Shown here in pieces: positions 52,959 to 61,671 of a DNA stretch of 64,000 bases. The first letter of the stretch is position 1. The number at the start of each line of letters is the position of its first letter. This DNA comes from Prolixibacteraceae bacterium (GTDB lineage Bacteria; Bacteroidota; Bacteroidia; Bacteroidales; Prolixibacteraceae). The notes beneath the pieces are model-generated. The model ran no database searches. It saw nothing but the letters and a program-made list of their open reading frames with translations, and was not told where the DNA came from. The stretch spans positions 1 through 64,000 of the forward strand of contig JANQHI010000080.1 of assembly GCA_028282705.1 (NCBI GenBank), given 5' to 3'. Made by a program: the position numbers and the translations under genes.

Positions 52959-54029
52959 ATGAAGGCAATAATACTTACTGCATGGATAATCATTTTATTA
53001 GTGTTTATCCCATTTGAGGTCCTAGCAAGTTCAAAAAAAACAAAGAAAGATTCAAAAATGAATCAAGATACTTTCAAATTAGATTTGGTACTTTATGAAG
53101 AAAATACAACAAAGACATTTTATGGCAATAAGAGCTATGATCTAATTATATTGAAAAATGCAGTAAGAGGATTCAAATATGATATAGAAATACAACATGA
53201 GGTTGGATTGTTACCTTCATTACCTATTGTACCATCTTTGGTATATACTCTTACTGACACAAAAGATAATGATTGCAAAGAATTAGAAAACAAGATTGGC
53301 ACTTTGGCAAACTTTCAAACAAGCAATAGTCTCAAAAGGACAGAAAAAGAACTAGCCAAACTTATAAGGCAGTTAGAAAATGAATTAAAAGTTACCAAAT
53401 GTAAAGATGAGAACCTTAAAAAAACAGCTGAAAAATGGATTAAAACTGCTACACAAAAGGTTGAGCAGAAAATACATGTAAAAACTGGAGAAACTATAAC
53501 CTTAACAGTTAAACGTGATGAAATAAAATGGATATTTATTTTTAAAGGAAAAGGATTAGGAACTTGGGTAACATCTTATGGTTTTGGGTTTATGGGAGTT
53601 GACAAAGATAATTATTATACCAAACAAGTACCTGACACTTCACTATACAAAGTACTAAAAGCACATAAACCTAAGGCCCTGGATTTGAAACATGTCCCTG
53701 CTGTTTTTTTCTCTTACTTTCCTTCTCAGAATTTCAATACAATGCTTAACCAAAGTTTAACTGGAGGCCTTGGGTTTGATTTATCAGCCCCTGTTGTTTT
53801 CCTTGGGTATAATGTATTGTTTAGAAATAATATTGGTGCCAGTATAGGTGTAGCTTTCCAGGAACAATATAGCCTAAAAAACCAGTATTCAGAAAATGAT
53901 ATTGTATCAGGTGGCATACCCACGGAAAATTTACATGACAAGATATACAGGCCAAAAATCTTTTTTGCCGTACACTTTAGGTTTGGAGAAAATCCATTTA
54001 AAAATAGACAAACTAACACTAAGGAATAG
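52959..54029 (+). CDS. Secreted protein of unknown function, possible outer-membrane barrel C-terminus
   Basis: I do not recognise a family. The 356 residues start with a signal peptide (AIILTAWIIILLVFIPFEVLA, cleaved near LASSKK). A lysine-rich, coiled-coil-prone region follows near residues 105-170 (ELENKIGTLANF, KLIRQLENELKV). The last 120 residues have alternating strands with glycine turns (GYNVLFRNNIGASIGVAF, KIFFAVHFRFG), as in small outer-membrane barrels. Base composition is slightly more AT-rich than in neighbouring enzymes. The next small gene follows 59 nt later and may be partner to it. Confidence 0.7.
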   Translation: MKAIILTAWIIILLVFIPFEVLASSKKTKKDSKMNQDTFKLDLVLYEENTTKTFYGNKSYDLIILKNAVRGFKYDIEIQHEVGLLPSLPIVPSLVYTLTDTKDNDCKELENKIGTLANFQTSNSLKRTEKELAKLIRQLENELKVTKCKDENLKKTAEKWIKTATQKVEQKIHVKTGETITLTVKRDEIKWIFIFKGKGLGTWVTSYGFGFMGVDKDNYYTKQVPDTSLYKVLKAHKPKALDLKHVPAVFFSYFPSQNFNTMLNQSLTGGLGFDLSAPVVFLGYNVLFRNNIGASIGVAFQEQYSLKNQYSENDIVSGGIPTENLHDKIYRPKIFFAVHFRFGENPFKNRQTNTKE

Positions 54030-54088
54030 AAAAAGTATGCAATAATGAAGCCTAAATACTAAAACACCATATTCAAAAAAATCAATAA

Positions 54089-54520
54089 ATGACTGAGATT
54101 ACACTTACATCAACACAACTTGATCAGATAAAAAAAGATATGGATGATCAGGTTACCATGCTAACTGATGCCCAGGTTAATGCATTGGCACAAAAAGTAA
54201 ATAAAGAAATTAACCTCCCTTTCCTGGTAGAAGAAAAGGAGTTCATTGTATTTGCCAAGCTTATTAAATGGGTAGATAAACAACTCTATCAATTATTGCC
54301 CAATGAATATTATGAGCTGGTAAAAAATTCCACTGATGGTATTTCAAAAGAAGAAGCTAATACAATTGAAAAAAGGCTTACTCCTCTTATCAATAATGTA
54401 GTGAATATCCCTGTTTTGACTGAAAAACAAGAAGCCAAATTAATTGGTTTGATCCTAGGGCTAATTATAAAAGCCATGGTAAAAGGGTTTCATTTGGAGG
54501 AAGTAGAACCAGAAGAGTAA
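54089..54520 (+). CDS. Small alpha-helical protein with internal duplication, function unknown
   Basis: No family is recognised. The 143-residue protein is acidic and helical, with no signal peptide. Two halves look alike: LTDAQVNALAQKVNKEINLPFL with a following KEFIVFAKLIKWV, and ISKEEANTIEKRLTPLINN with VVNIPVLTEKQEAKLIG and GLIIKAMV. Each has a helix, a short (N)xPxL(V/T)E turn and an amphipathic helix. It could be a binding or scaffold protein. A hypothetical but probably real gene given its length and codon use. Confidence 0.7.
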   Translation: MTEITLTSTQLDQIKKDMDDQVTMLTDAQVNALAQKVNKEINLPFLVEEKEFIVFAKLIKWVDKQLYQLLPNEYYELVKNSTDGISKEEANTIEKRLTPLINNVVNIPVLTEKQEAKLIGLILGLIIKAMVKGFHLEEVEPEE

Positions 54521-54670
54521 CCTACAAATACAAGTGATATTTAACTAACCCCTACTGGTGCAGGTTTATAATCTGTACTTTTCATATCAAATAACTATAT
54601 TTTGATTTTGTAATTTGCGAAAATAGTGTAACAACTTCAAGATTTAAGCTAGCCAAAAATAACTTTCCTG

Positions 54671-54722
54671 AAAAATTCCCCTTATTTTGTAGCTTCAAAA
54701 CTAAAACCTAGGGGGAATTTTT
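54671..54722. promoter_or_regulatory. Perfect 11-bp inverted repeat ending at the MFS start codon
   Basis: AAAAATTCCCC (54671-54681) and GGGGAATTTTT (54712-54722) are exact reverse complements separated by 30 nt. The right arm ends at the base before the ATG. In RNA this would bury the translation start region in a stem; in DNA it could be an operator. Either way it is well placed to control the transporter. Confidence 0.55.
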
Positions 54723-56081
54723 ATGGAACAAGTAAAAAAAGCATTAAATGAGTCTGCTACACTTAGATGGGGGATATTAATATTAGTTGGTTTTATCCTT
54801 TCTGTCAACTACTATTTTTATGATGCTTTTTCAACCCTCAAAGACATGCTAAAGGCTGAGTTTGGCTTTACCAATACTGACTACGGCCTGTTTGTTTCCT
54901 TTTATTCCATACCCAATACCTTCCTGCTTATGGCTGTTATTGGGGGCATTATCCTGGATAAAGTGGGCATCAGGAGGACTGGTTTTGCCTTTGTGTTTTT
55001 TATGGCTTTTGGTGCTTTGTTAACAGCCTATGGGGCTTCAGAGTACTATGGAAATGGTGGATTTGGATATGGATTTATGCAGTCCTTCCTACCTAATTAT
55101 TCCCCAGAACTTAAAATGATGCTTCTTGGAAGGTTCTTCTTTGGATTGGGAGCAGAAACAAGTATTGTGGTGGTAAGCAAAATCCTGGTAAAATGGTTTA
55201 AAGGGCGTGACCTTGCACTGGCATTTGGGCTAAAAGTTGGCTTTGGAAGGTTGGGTACATTTGCAGCCCTTCAAATATCACCAGTGGTAGCCCAAGGAGG
55301 AGAAGCACTCACAACAGCAATATGGCTAGCAGCAATTTTAACCTCTACTGGCTTGCTGGCATTTTTGGTTTATATGCTATTTGATGCCAAACTGGACAAG
55401 CAGGTTAACCTCACTCAAAAAATGTCTGAGAAAGATAAGTTCAAATTCAGTGATGTACTAGATATTTTAGGTAATAGGGCATATTTATACATTGCCTTGT
55501 TATGTGTAACTTTTTATTCAGCTGTATTCCCATTTATGGCCTATGCCCCTGACTTTTTTGCTGATAAATTTGGATTTACTGATGTACAAAGTGGAAGGAT
55601 AACATCCCTCCTTCCCCTGGGTACATTGATTTGCACTCCTTTAATAGGGTTATTTATTGACAGGAAAGGAAAAAGTGCAACTGTAATGATTTTTGGATCC
55701 CTCATATTACTGGCTGTCCACCTAACATTTGGTTTAACCAACATGCTGCCTTATGTACCAATGGTGATGCTAGGAATAGCCTTCTCTTTGGTACCAGCCT
55801 CTATGTGGCCAAGTATGGTAAAATTGGTAAAAGAAAAACAAATTGGTACTGCCTATGGATTAATGTATTCCATCCAAAACCTGGGATTATGGGGTTTCCC
55901 ATTAATTGCAGGTATTTTATTGGACAAAACCAATCCAGGCAACCCTGAAGTTGCTGATTATACAGCCCCAATATTTATGTTTGCTGCCCTTGGATTATTA
56001 GGGTTGATCTTTGCCCTTTTACTTAAATATGAAAACAAAAAGAAAGGCTTTGGGGTGGAACTTCCTCTAAATAAAAAGTAA
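54723..56081 (+). CDS. Major facilitator superfamily transporter
   Basis: A 452-residue inner-membrane carrier with about 12 helices. MFS landmarks are visible: GGIILDKVGIRRTG (loop 2-3 motif, GxxxDRxGRR-like), an acidic residue in GLGAETSIVV, and PLIGLFIDRKGKSA as the corresponding loop 8-9 motif. The nearest type is the anion/nitrate-nitrite or sugar-phosphate-like MFS groups, but the substrate cannot be read from the sequence. It is flanked by unrelated genes; a perfect inverted repeat abuts its ATG. Confidence 0.88.
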   Translation: MEQVKKALNESATLRWGILILVGFILSVNYYFYDAFSTLKDMLKAEFGFTNTDYGLFVSFYSIPNTFLLMAVIGGIILDKVGIRRTGFAFVFFMAFGALLTAYGASEYYGNGGFGYGFMQSFLPNYSPELKMMLLGRFFFGLGAETSIVVVSKILVKWFKGRDLALAFGLKVGFGRLGTFAALQISPVVAQGGEALTTAIWLAAILTSTGLLAFLVYMLFDAKLDKQVNLTQKMSEKDKFKFSDVLDILGNRAYLYIALLCVTFYSAVFPFMAYAPDFFADKFGFTDVQSGRITSLLPLGTLICTPLIGLFIDRKGKSATVMIFGSLILLAVHLTFGLTNMLPYVPMVMLGIAFSLVPASMWPSMVKLVKEKQIGTAYGLMYSIQNLGLWGFPLIAGILLDKTNPGNPEVADYTAPIFMFAALGLLGLIFALLLKYENKKKGFGVELPLNKK

Positions 56082-56156
56082 ACTCTATATTCAATTGATT
56101 GCCCATCACTTATGCTTCAATTATTGTTGTATTTTTATACATAATAAAAATAGGTA

Positions 56157-57038
56157 GTGGAAAACGAGCTTGCTTTGGTAGAAACCCATATAGTCCCAGG
56201 AATTAAGGATGAGCTTAGGTTATCAGACTATGTTCCTGGTATCTTTATTACCATTTCTTCCAAAAAAGGAATGAAAAAAGCCATTAACAAAGGGCTTGTA
56301 AAAATCAATGGGGCTAGGGCATTCACTGCTGATTATATTAGGGGTGGGGAAACTATTGAACTATATCAACAAAGCAAGATAAACCAACCAAAAATTAAAT
56401 TAAAGTTGGATATCCTGTTTGAAGATGAGTACCTGGCAGTAGTTAACAAACCTCCAGGGATTGAGGTAAGTGGAAACAAAAAATGGATATTGGAGAATGC
56501 CCTTCATTCAAATATAAAACCAAGCTTCCAAAAAGATGCATTACCAAACCCACAAGCTATCCACAGGCTTGATTTTCCCACAAGTGGGGTACTACTGGTT
56601 GGCAAAACACATAGCACAGTAAAAACCCTTAATAAACTTTTTGAAGAAAGAAAGATTGTAAAAACATACCATGCCATCACCATTGGTGAAATGAACAAGG
56701 AAGGCACAATCACTACAAATGTGGATGGAAAAAATGCCTCATCAGAATACACAGTATTAAGAGAAGTAAATTCTGAAAGGTTTGGTAGTTTAAATTTAAC
56801 CAAGCTTGTACCCCACACTGGAAGAAAACACCAGCTAAGGAGACACATGGCTGAGTTGGGAAACCCAATTTTAGGAGATGCAGATTATGGTAAAGAAGGA
56901 TTGATATTAAAAGGGAAAGGATTATACCTGCATGCAAGTTCCCTTGAATTCATACATCCCCTTACAAATGAACAACTAAAAATAAATGCTCCACTTCCAA
57001 AAAAGTTTTTAAAAATATTTCCTGAAAAGTACCCCTAA
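56157..57038 (+). CDS. RluA-family RNA pseudouridine synthase
   Basis: It isomerises specific uridines of rRNA or tRNA to pseudouridine. The 293 residues have an S4-like RNA-binding domain (about 20-80, KAINKGLVKINGARA) and a catalytic domain with the HRLDFPTSGVLLVGKT motif, whose Asp is the nucleophile, and the HTGRKHQLRRHMAELG motif. Start is GTG (56157). The particular RluA/C/D subgroup cannot be assigned from this view. Confidence 0.93.
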   Translation: MENELALVETHIVPGIKDELRLSDYVPGIFITISSKKGMKKAINKGLVKINGARAFTADYIRGGETIELYQQSKINQPKIKLKLDILFEDEYLAVVNKPPGIEVSGNKKWILENALHSNIKPSFQKDALPNPQAIHRLDFPTSGVLLVGKTHSTVKTLNKLFEERKIVKTYHAITIGEMNKEGTITTNVDGKNASSEYTVLREVNSERFGSLNLTKLVPHTGRKHQLRRHMAELGNPILGDADYGKEGLILKGKGLYLHASSLEFIHPLTNEQLKINAPLPKKFLKIFPEKYP

Positions 57039-57095
57039 TTGACTTTATGAAATAGTAAAGCCAGCAAATTGAAGTATTTCAACAATATTACGATT

Positions 57096-57127
57096 ATCTA
57101 TGTTGTAGATTACATAAGATTATGTAA
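57096..57127. promoter_or_regulatory. Two adjoining palindromes upstream of the 57213 gene
   Basis: ATCTA-tgttg-TAGAT (57096-57110) touches TTACATAA-GA-TTATGTAA (57110-57127), the latter a perfect 8-bp inverted repeat. Paired palindromes 86 nt before a start codon suggest an operator for a dimeric regulator; the regulator is unknown. Confidence 0.45.
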
Positions 57128-57212
57128 AAAGATACCTTGATTCTTTCAGGACAATAATATACTAGCTCATTGCTTTTCGCGTTGATAATTAAAAGCTATA
57201 AACCAAACAATA

Positions 57213-57611
57213 ATGAAAACAATACAGACAACCAAAAAAAGATTCAATACTTATAAGATCTTTATAATTGCCACTACCACAGTGGTGGTGGTTATGGCTT
57301 GTTCATTTATTGGCTTAAAAGTTTGGATAAAGTCAGAGGCTAAGTCTGTGGCTAAACATGCTGTTGAAGTTTTTCAGATTGGGCAAACAGAATCTATGGT
57401 TGCCATGCTTGAATCAGGTAATGCCACATTAAATGAAAAAAACAAGGTGGTTTGGGCACTAGGTGTTCTAAAAGACAGAGATGCACTGGAAAAGCTGGAA
57501 TCAATGGTAACCCATAAAGAGTGTAACCACAATGAGGCTCTCTGCCAATATGAATTAAACAAGGCTATATCAAAAATTAAAGGTGGGTGTTGCCCCAAGG
57601 ATAAGTATTAG
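57213..57611 (+). CDS. Membrane-anchored small protein, HEAT-like
   Basis: The 132-residue protein has one N-terminal membrane segment (IFIIATTTVVVVMACSFIGLKVW). A short alpha-helical region follows with a HEAT-like repeat (NEKNKVVWALGVLKDRDALEKLESM). It ends with cysteines that could bind metal or form disulfides (HKECNHNEALCQY, GGCCPKD). The family is not recognised; the repeat suggests protein-protein contact in the periplasm. Confidence 0.7.
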   Translation: MKTIQTTKKRFNTYKIFIIATTTVVVVMACSFIGLKVWIKSEAKSVAKHAVEVFQIGQTESMVAMLESGNATLNEKNKVVWALGVLKDRDALEKLESMVTHKECNHNEALCQYELNKAISKIKGGCCPKDKY

Positions 57612-57705
57612 TGCCAATAAAACCTTAGCTACCTGATTTACTTAACCATTTTATCTCACTTGCACTGTTACTTACAATTTGTACATTTATAGAAATTTGA
57701 ATGGC

Positions 57706-58575
57706 ATGCATAAATCCTACCTATACATATTACTTTTATTCCTGGCAATAGGATGCACTATACAACAAAAAAAAGATGGGTTGGATGAAAATAACATTGT
57801 TTTCCTGCCTGAAGATAAACAGGTTGCCAACCAACTATTTGAAATATTTAATGGTCAGGAAGATACTGATATATCAGTCCTCATGGTAAAAGTGGGCATC
57901 TATTTTTCAGGGTCACCTTATGTAAGCCACACTTTGGAAGTAGGAGACACTGAAAAACTGGTGGTAAATTTACGCGAATTTGATTGTAACACCTTTGCTG
58001 AGAACTGCCTGGCTTTAAGCAAAACCATCCAGGAAAAAAAGCCCTCTTTTGAACATTTTATTAAGGAATTGCAACACATGCGTTACCACAATGGGGTTAT
58101 TAATGGTTATCCTTCAAGGCTGCATTATTTTAGTGACTGGATACATAAAAACCACCTGAAAAAGGTAGTTAAAAACGTCACTCCTGAGATATCTGCAACC
58201 AGTTACCCCAACCAGGTTAACTTTATGAGTACACACCCTGAAAGCTACAAACAACTAAAAAATAACCAGGCTTTTATTGAGGAGATAAGCAAGCAGGAAC
58301 AGGAAATATCGGCAAATGAATTTTATTATATCCCAAAAGAAAAGATAGAAGGATTAGAAGAAAAACTTCAGGATGGTGACATTGTTGGGATTACTACAAA
58401 CATTAAAGGGTTGGATATTTCACATGTGGGTATCATTATTAAAAAATCAGGAAGGGCACACCTATTGCATGCTTCATCAACCAAAGAAAAAGTTGTAATA
58501 ACAGAAAACCCATTGGCTGATTACCTGATGGGGCAGAAACATACTACTGGGATTATGTTAGCCAGGCCTATATAG
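57706..58575 (+). CDS. DUF1460 lipoprotein, N-acetylmuramoyl-L-alanine amidase-like
   Basis: I choose ATG 57706 (MHKSYLYILL), giving 289 residues with a lipobox (LAIGC, Cys18). The DUF1460 pattern is clear: YVSHTLEVGDTEKLVVNL, the probable catalytic cysteine in EFDCNTFAENCLAL, YHNGVINGYPSRLHYFSDW (in parts NGYPSRLHY) and a late His in ISHVGIII followed by HLLHASS. The fold is related to NlpC/P60 peptidases. Characterised members cleave peptidoglycan fragments or recycle muropeptides, so a periplasmic cell-wall role is likely. A TTG at 57679 could extend it by nine residues but is not needed. Confidence 0.88.
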   Translation: MHKSYLYILLLFLAIGCTIQQKKDGLDENNIVFLPEDKQVANQLFEIFNGQEDTDISVLMVKVGIYFSGSPYVSHTLEVGDTEKLVVNLREFDCNTFAENCLALSKTIQEKKPSFEHFIKELQHMRYHNGVINGYPSRLHYFSDWIHKNHLKKVVKNVTPEISATSYPNQVNFMSTHPESYKQLKNNQAFIEEISKQEQEISANEFYYIPKEKIEGLEEKLQDGDIVGITTNIKGLDISHVGIIIKKSGRAHLLHASSTKEKVVITENPLADYLMGQKHTTGIMLARPI

Positions 58576-58722
58576 TTTTATCATTTATTAGTACAATTGG
58601 TTCTATCACTTCCCCATAAAAATTAAGCAGGTGGTTCTCAATATTGTTGGGACTTTAGCCTGAATGACGGAATTTTGACAGTCTCGCTCAGAGACAATAG
58701 TTTGTAACACGTTAATTTGCAG

Positions 58723-59529
58723 CTAATTTAGCTGGTCTTTTAGCCATTTTGGGCGGTTTGTGGTAATTGCTTCTACCCCTAGCCCTATTAGCCTTTTAGC
58801 TTCTTTCGAGTCATCAACAGTCCATGACAGTACTTTCAGGTTATGCTGTTTTGCCAGCTCCATCATTTCACTGTCAATGATCTTATAATCAAGGTTGATC
58901 CCTTCCAACCCAGCATTAGCTACTTTTTTTATGTTCTTCTTTACACCTGATTTTGAGCTGCTTAACCAATAGCATTCATTATTGGGGAATTCGTTTTTTA
59001 TTTCAATAATCTCTTTCAACCCAAAACAGATAAATACCAGTTGGCTTTTCTTCCCTGTTTTCTCAACTTCACTGACAAGATAAGGGACAATTTCCTTCCC
59101 ACATTTTATTTCAACAACCAGTTCACGCCCATCAGGAATTAGTTTGACCAGGTCTTTTAAAAATGGAATTTTCTCCCCCTTAAACTCGTTGCCTTTATGC
59201 GAACCTGCATCCAGGTCACGCAACAACATGGATGGGGTTTTTGCAATAGCCAAGTTCTTCCCTAAGCAGGTTTTTGCAGTTGTTTTATCATGAATAGCCA
59301 TGATCCTGTGGTCAAATGTGAGATGGACGTCAACCTCAACAGCATCAGCCCCCAGTTCCCAACCCAATTTAGCTGCAACAGCAGTATTTTCAGGAGCCAG
59401 GTAAGAAGCCCCCCTGTGTGCTATAATCTTTACCTGCGCTACCCCTTGCCCTGCTATTACCAACAAGGCTAATAAAAACAACCTCCTTTTTAATTTATTT
59501 GCCTGCCTGGTAAGTTTTATTTTTTCCAT
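58723..59529 (-). CDS. Glycerophosphodiester phosphodiesterase family protein
   Basis: It hydrolyses glycerophosphodiesters to glycerol-3-phosphate and an alcohol. The 268 residues begin with a signal sequence (FLLALLVIAGQGVAQ) and show the GDPD metal and catalytic motifs: IIAHRGASYLAPENT (His-Arg and Glu-Asn), DAVEVDVHLTFD and IMAIHD. A C-terminal WTVDD precedes the GVEAITTNRP end strand. Likely periplasmic, scavenging phospholipid headgroups. It is divergent from the acyltransferase genes. Confidence 0.93.
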   Translation of the reverse strand: MEKIKLTRQANKLKRRLFLLALLVIAGQGVAQVKIIAHRGASYLAPENTAVAAKLGWELGADAVEVDVHLTFDHRIMAIHDKTTAKTCLGKNLAIAKTPSMLLRDLDAGSHKGNEFKGEKIPFLKDLVKLIPDGRELVVEIKCGKEIVPYLVSEVEKTGKKSQLVFICFGLKEIIEIKNEFPNNECYWLSSSKSGVKKNIKKVANAGLEGINLDYKIIDSEMMELAKQHNLKVLSWTVDDSKEAKRLIGLGVEAITTNRPKWLKDQLN

Positions 59530-59653
59530 TGCCCACTGTTTCTCTACATCTTTTCAACAGAAATATTGTTTCATATTTATTGAAATGTAAAAATAAATTC
59601 TTTATAGAAACTTGAAACCTTTTTTAACCTTAATTCCAGTTTAGATGAAGATA

Positions 59654-59686
59654 TTTATCTTGTATGCACTAAATTAATTAGTTTTG
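59654..59686 (+). promoter_or_regulatory. Possible promoter of the acyltransferase pair
   Basis: TAGTTTTG (59679-59686) matches TAnnTTTG exactly; TTTA (59654-59657) lies 21 nt upstream as a 3/4 match to the -33 box. Transcription would start near 59693. Confidence 0.4.
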
Positions 59687-59700
59687 CAGTTCAATGTATC

Positions 59701-60627
59701 ATGTTTAAGCTTCAAAACATATCTTCAACTGTGGGCATAACCCTGCTAAAAGGCATAGGCAAGTTATCTTTCAGGTGGCTTTATTTGCTTGCTGATGTAT
59801 TGTTTTTTTTTATTTACCATGTTGCAGGTTACCGCAAAAAAGTGGTGTCTCAAAACCTTAAAAACTCTTTTCCTGAGAAAAGTTTAGAAGAAATCGGGAA
59901 CATTGAAAAAAAGTTTTATAAACACCTTTGTGACGTTTTTGTTGAATCAGTTTCAAGGTTTAAACCAGGGGTAGATGATTACCACAATAGGGTTAACTTA
60001 TCAGAAATAGAAATGTTGAACCAGTTTTATGAAAAAGGGAAAAGTGTTTTTTTACTTTCATGCCATTATGGGAACTGGGAATGGGTAAAATTATTTGCTA
60101 CCTCCACAAAACATACAATCTTTTTGGTATACAACCCACAAAGAAACCTAAAGTATGATGCCTACCTTAATTCCTTAAGGGCAGAATATGGGGCAAAACT
60201 GGTTCCAACCAAAAGGATTTATAAACGCCTGCTTGGAACAAAAAAAACTGGAGAACTAACCCTAACCCTTTTGTTGGGGGATCAAACCCCAAAAGCTAAC
60301 AGTAAATTCTGGACAGTGTTCCTGAACCAGGAAACTGCTTATTTCCCGGGACCAGGTAAACTATCTGTGCAGCACCCTGAACAGCCTTTGTTATTCTATT
60401 ATATGGATAAAATAGGCAGGGGAAAATATAAGGTAAAGGTTGAAGTACTGATTGAAGACCCATCAAAATGTACCAAAGAAGAAATTTTATATATTTATTC
60501 AAACAGGGTTGAAAAGCTTGTTAAAGAAAAGCCTGAATATTATTTGTGGTCACACAGGAGGTGGAAACATAAAAAGCCTGGATCAACAAAGATTTACCAA
60601 CCTAAAGTGAAAGAACAAGATGCTTGA
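59701..60627 (+). CDS. LpxL/HtrB-family lipid A or lysophospholipid acyltransferase (copy 1)
   Basis: A 308-residue membrane-associated acyltransferase that adds an acyl chain to a lipid such as lipid A. The active-site motif HYGNWEW (H-x4-E, near residue 122) and the LLGDQTPK motif are present, and the N-terminus has one hydrophobic helix. It ends with the YYLWSHRRWKHKKP signature. It overlaps the next gene, a close paralogue, by 8 nt, so both are made from one message. Confidence 0.92.
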   Translation: MFKLQNISSTVGITLLKGIGKLSFRWLYLLADVLFFFIYHVAGYRKKVVSQNLKNSFPEKSLEEIGNIEKKFYKHLCDVFVESVSRFKPGVDDYHNRVNLSEIEMLNQFYEKGKSVFLLSCHYGNWEWVKLFATSTKHTIFLVYNPQRNLKYDAYLNSLRAEYGAKLVPTKRIYKRLLGTKKTGELTLTLLLGDQTPKANSKFWTVFLNQETAYFPGPGKLSVQHPEQPLLFYYMDKIGRGKYKVKVEVLIEDPSKCTKEEILYIYSNRVEKLVKEKPEYYLWSHRRWKHKKPGSTKIYQPKVKEQDA

Positions 60628-61543
60628 TGAAAGATACCATGAAACTACATTAAAGAAAATCATTAACTGGATTTCTGTAACCATTTTAAAGCTAATGTCT
60701 TATTTGCCTTTCTGGATTATGTATGTTCTTTCAGATATTGCTTTTGTTTTGTTGGCCTATGTCTTTAAATACAGGGATCGTGTGATCTCTACCAACCTGA
60801 AAAATTCATTCCCTGAAAAAACAGAGAAGGAAATTAAAGAAATAGCCACTAAATTTTACAGGCACTTTTGTGATATGACTGTTGAAACCCTCAAAGCTTA
60901 TAGCATGACTGAGAAGCAATTCAAAAAAAGGATCAGGTTTTGCGACCTGGAAGATTTTGACAGGTGTTATGAGCAAGGAAAAAGTGTCATCATTATGGGA
61001 ATGCACTACAATAACTGGGAATGGAGCAGTGCCGGCCAACTGGCTACAAAACTTCAGATATTGATGATCTATAACCCAATCAGGGGAAATCAGGCTTTTG
61101 AAAATTTTTTACTAAAAATGCGCGGGAAATGGGGAGCACAATCTGTACCAGTACACAAATCCGCCCGCCTGACAATTAATTTTCACAAAAGTGGTATCCC
61201 CTCTGCTTTGTGGTTAGCTTCAGACCAAACACCTCCTGAAAATACAAAATTCTGGACTTTGTTTTTAAACCAGGAAACACCATATTTTTCAGGTCCCGAA
61301 AAAATTGCTGCACGTTCAAACCAGCCAGTGTTTTTACATCACACCAAAAAGATAAAACGTGGGTGCTATGAGGTCAGGTTTTACAAATTATTTGAAAAAC
61401 CAGGTAAGGTTGATGACAAAGAAATTTTACTGGCTTATTCAAGGAAGATGGAAGAGATCATCAGGGAAACACCTGAATATTATTTATGGTCACATAGGAG
61501 GTGGAAACATAAAAGGCCAGAGAATATTCCATTAACTACATAA
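60620..61543 (+). CDS. LpxL/HtrB-family acyltransferase (copy 2)
   Basis: The 307-residue paralogue of the preceding gene has MHYNNWEW at the active site, ASDQTPPEN in place of LLGDQTPK, and the same C-terminal YYLWSHRRWKHKRP. Shared features along the whole length (LKNSFPEK, FLNQET(A/P)YF) point to tandem duplication followed by divergence. The two may add different acyl chains or act at different positions on the same lipid A-like acceptor. No lipid A core genes are adjacent. Confidence 0.92.
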   Translation: MLDERYHETTLKKIINWISVTILKLMSYLPFWIMYVLSDIAFVLLAYVFKYRDRVISTNLKNSFPEKTEKEIKEIATKFYRHFCDMTVETLKAYSMTEKQFKKRIRFCDLEDFDRCYEQGKSVIIMGMHYNNWEWSSAGQLATKLQILMIYNPIRGNQAFENFLLKMRGKWGAQSVPVHKSARLTINFHKSGIPSALWLASDQTPPENTKFWTLFLNQETPYFSGPEKIAARSNQPVFLHHTKKIKRGCYEVRFYKLFEKPGKVDDKEILLAYSRKMEEIIRETPEYYLWSHRRWKHKRPENIPLTT

Positions 61544-61671
61544 AAAAAGGTTACCTCCAAGTAGTTAAAAATCATCAAAAATCAGTTAGTAGCTGAAGTT
61601 TAAGCAGATCATTTATATACATACTATCAGGCAACCCTTCTTTGAAAAAACTGCACTTTATAATTTCTGCG

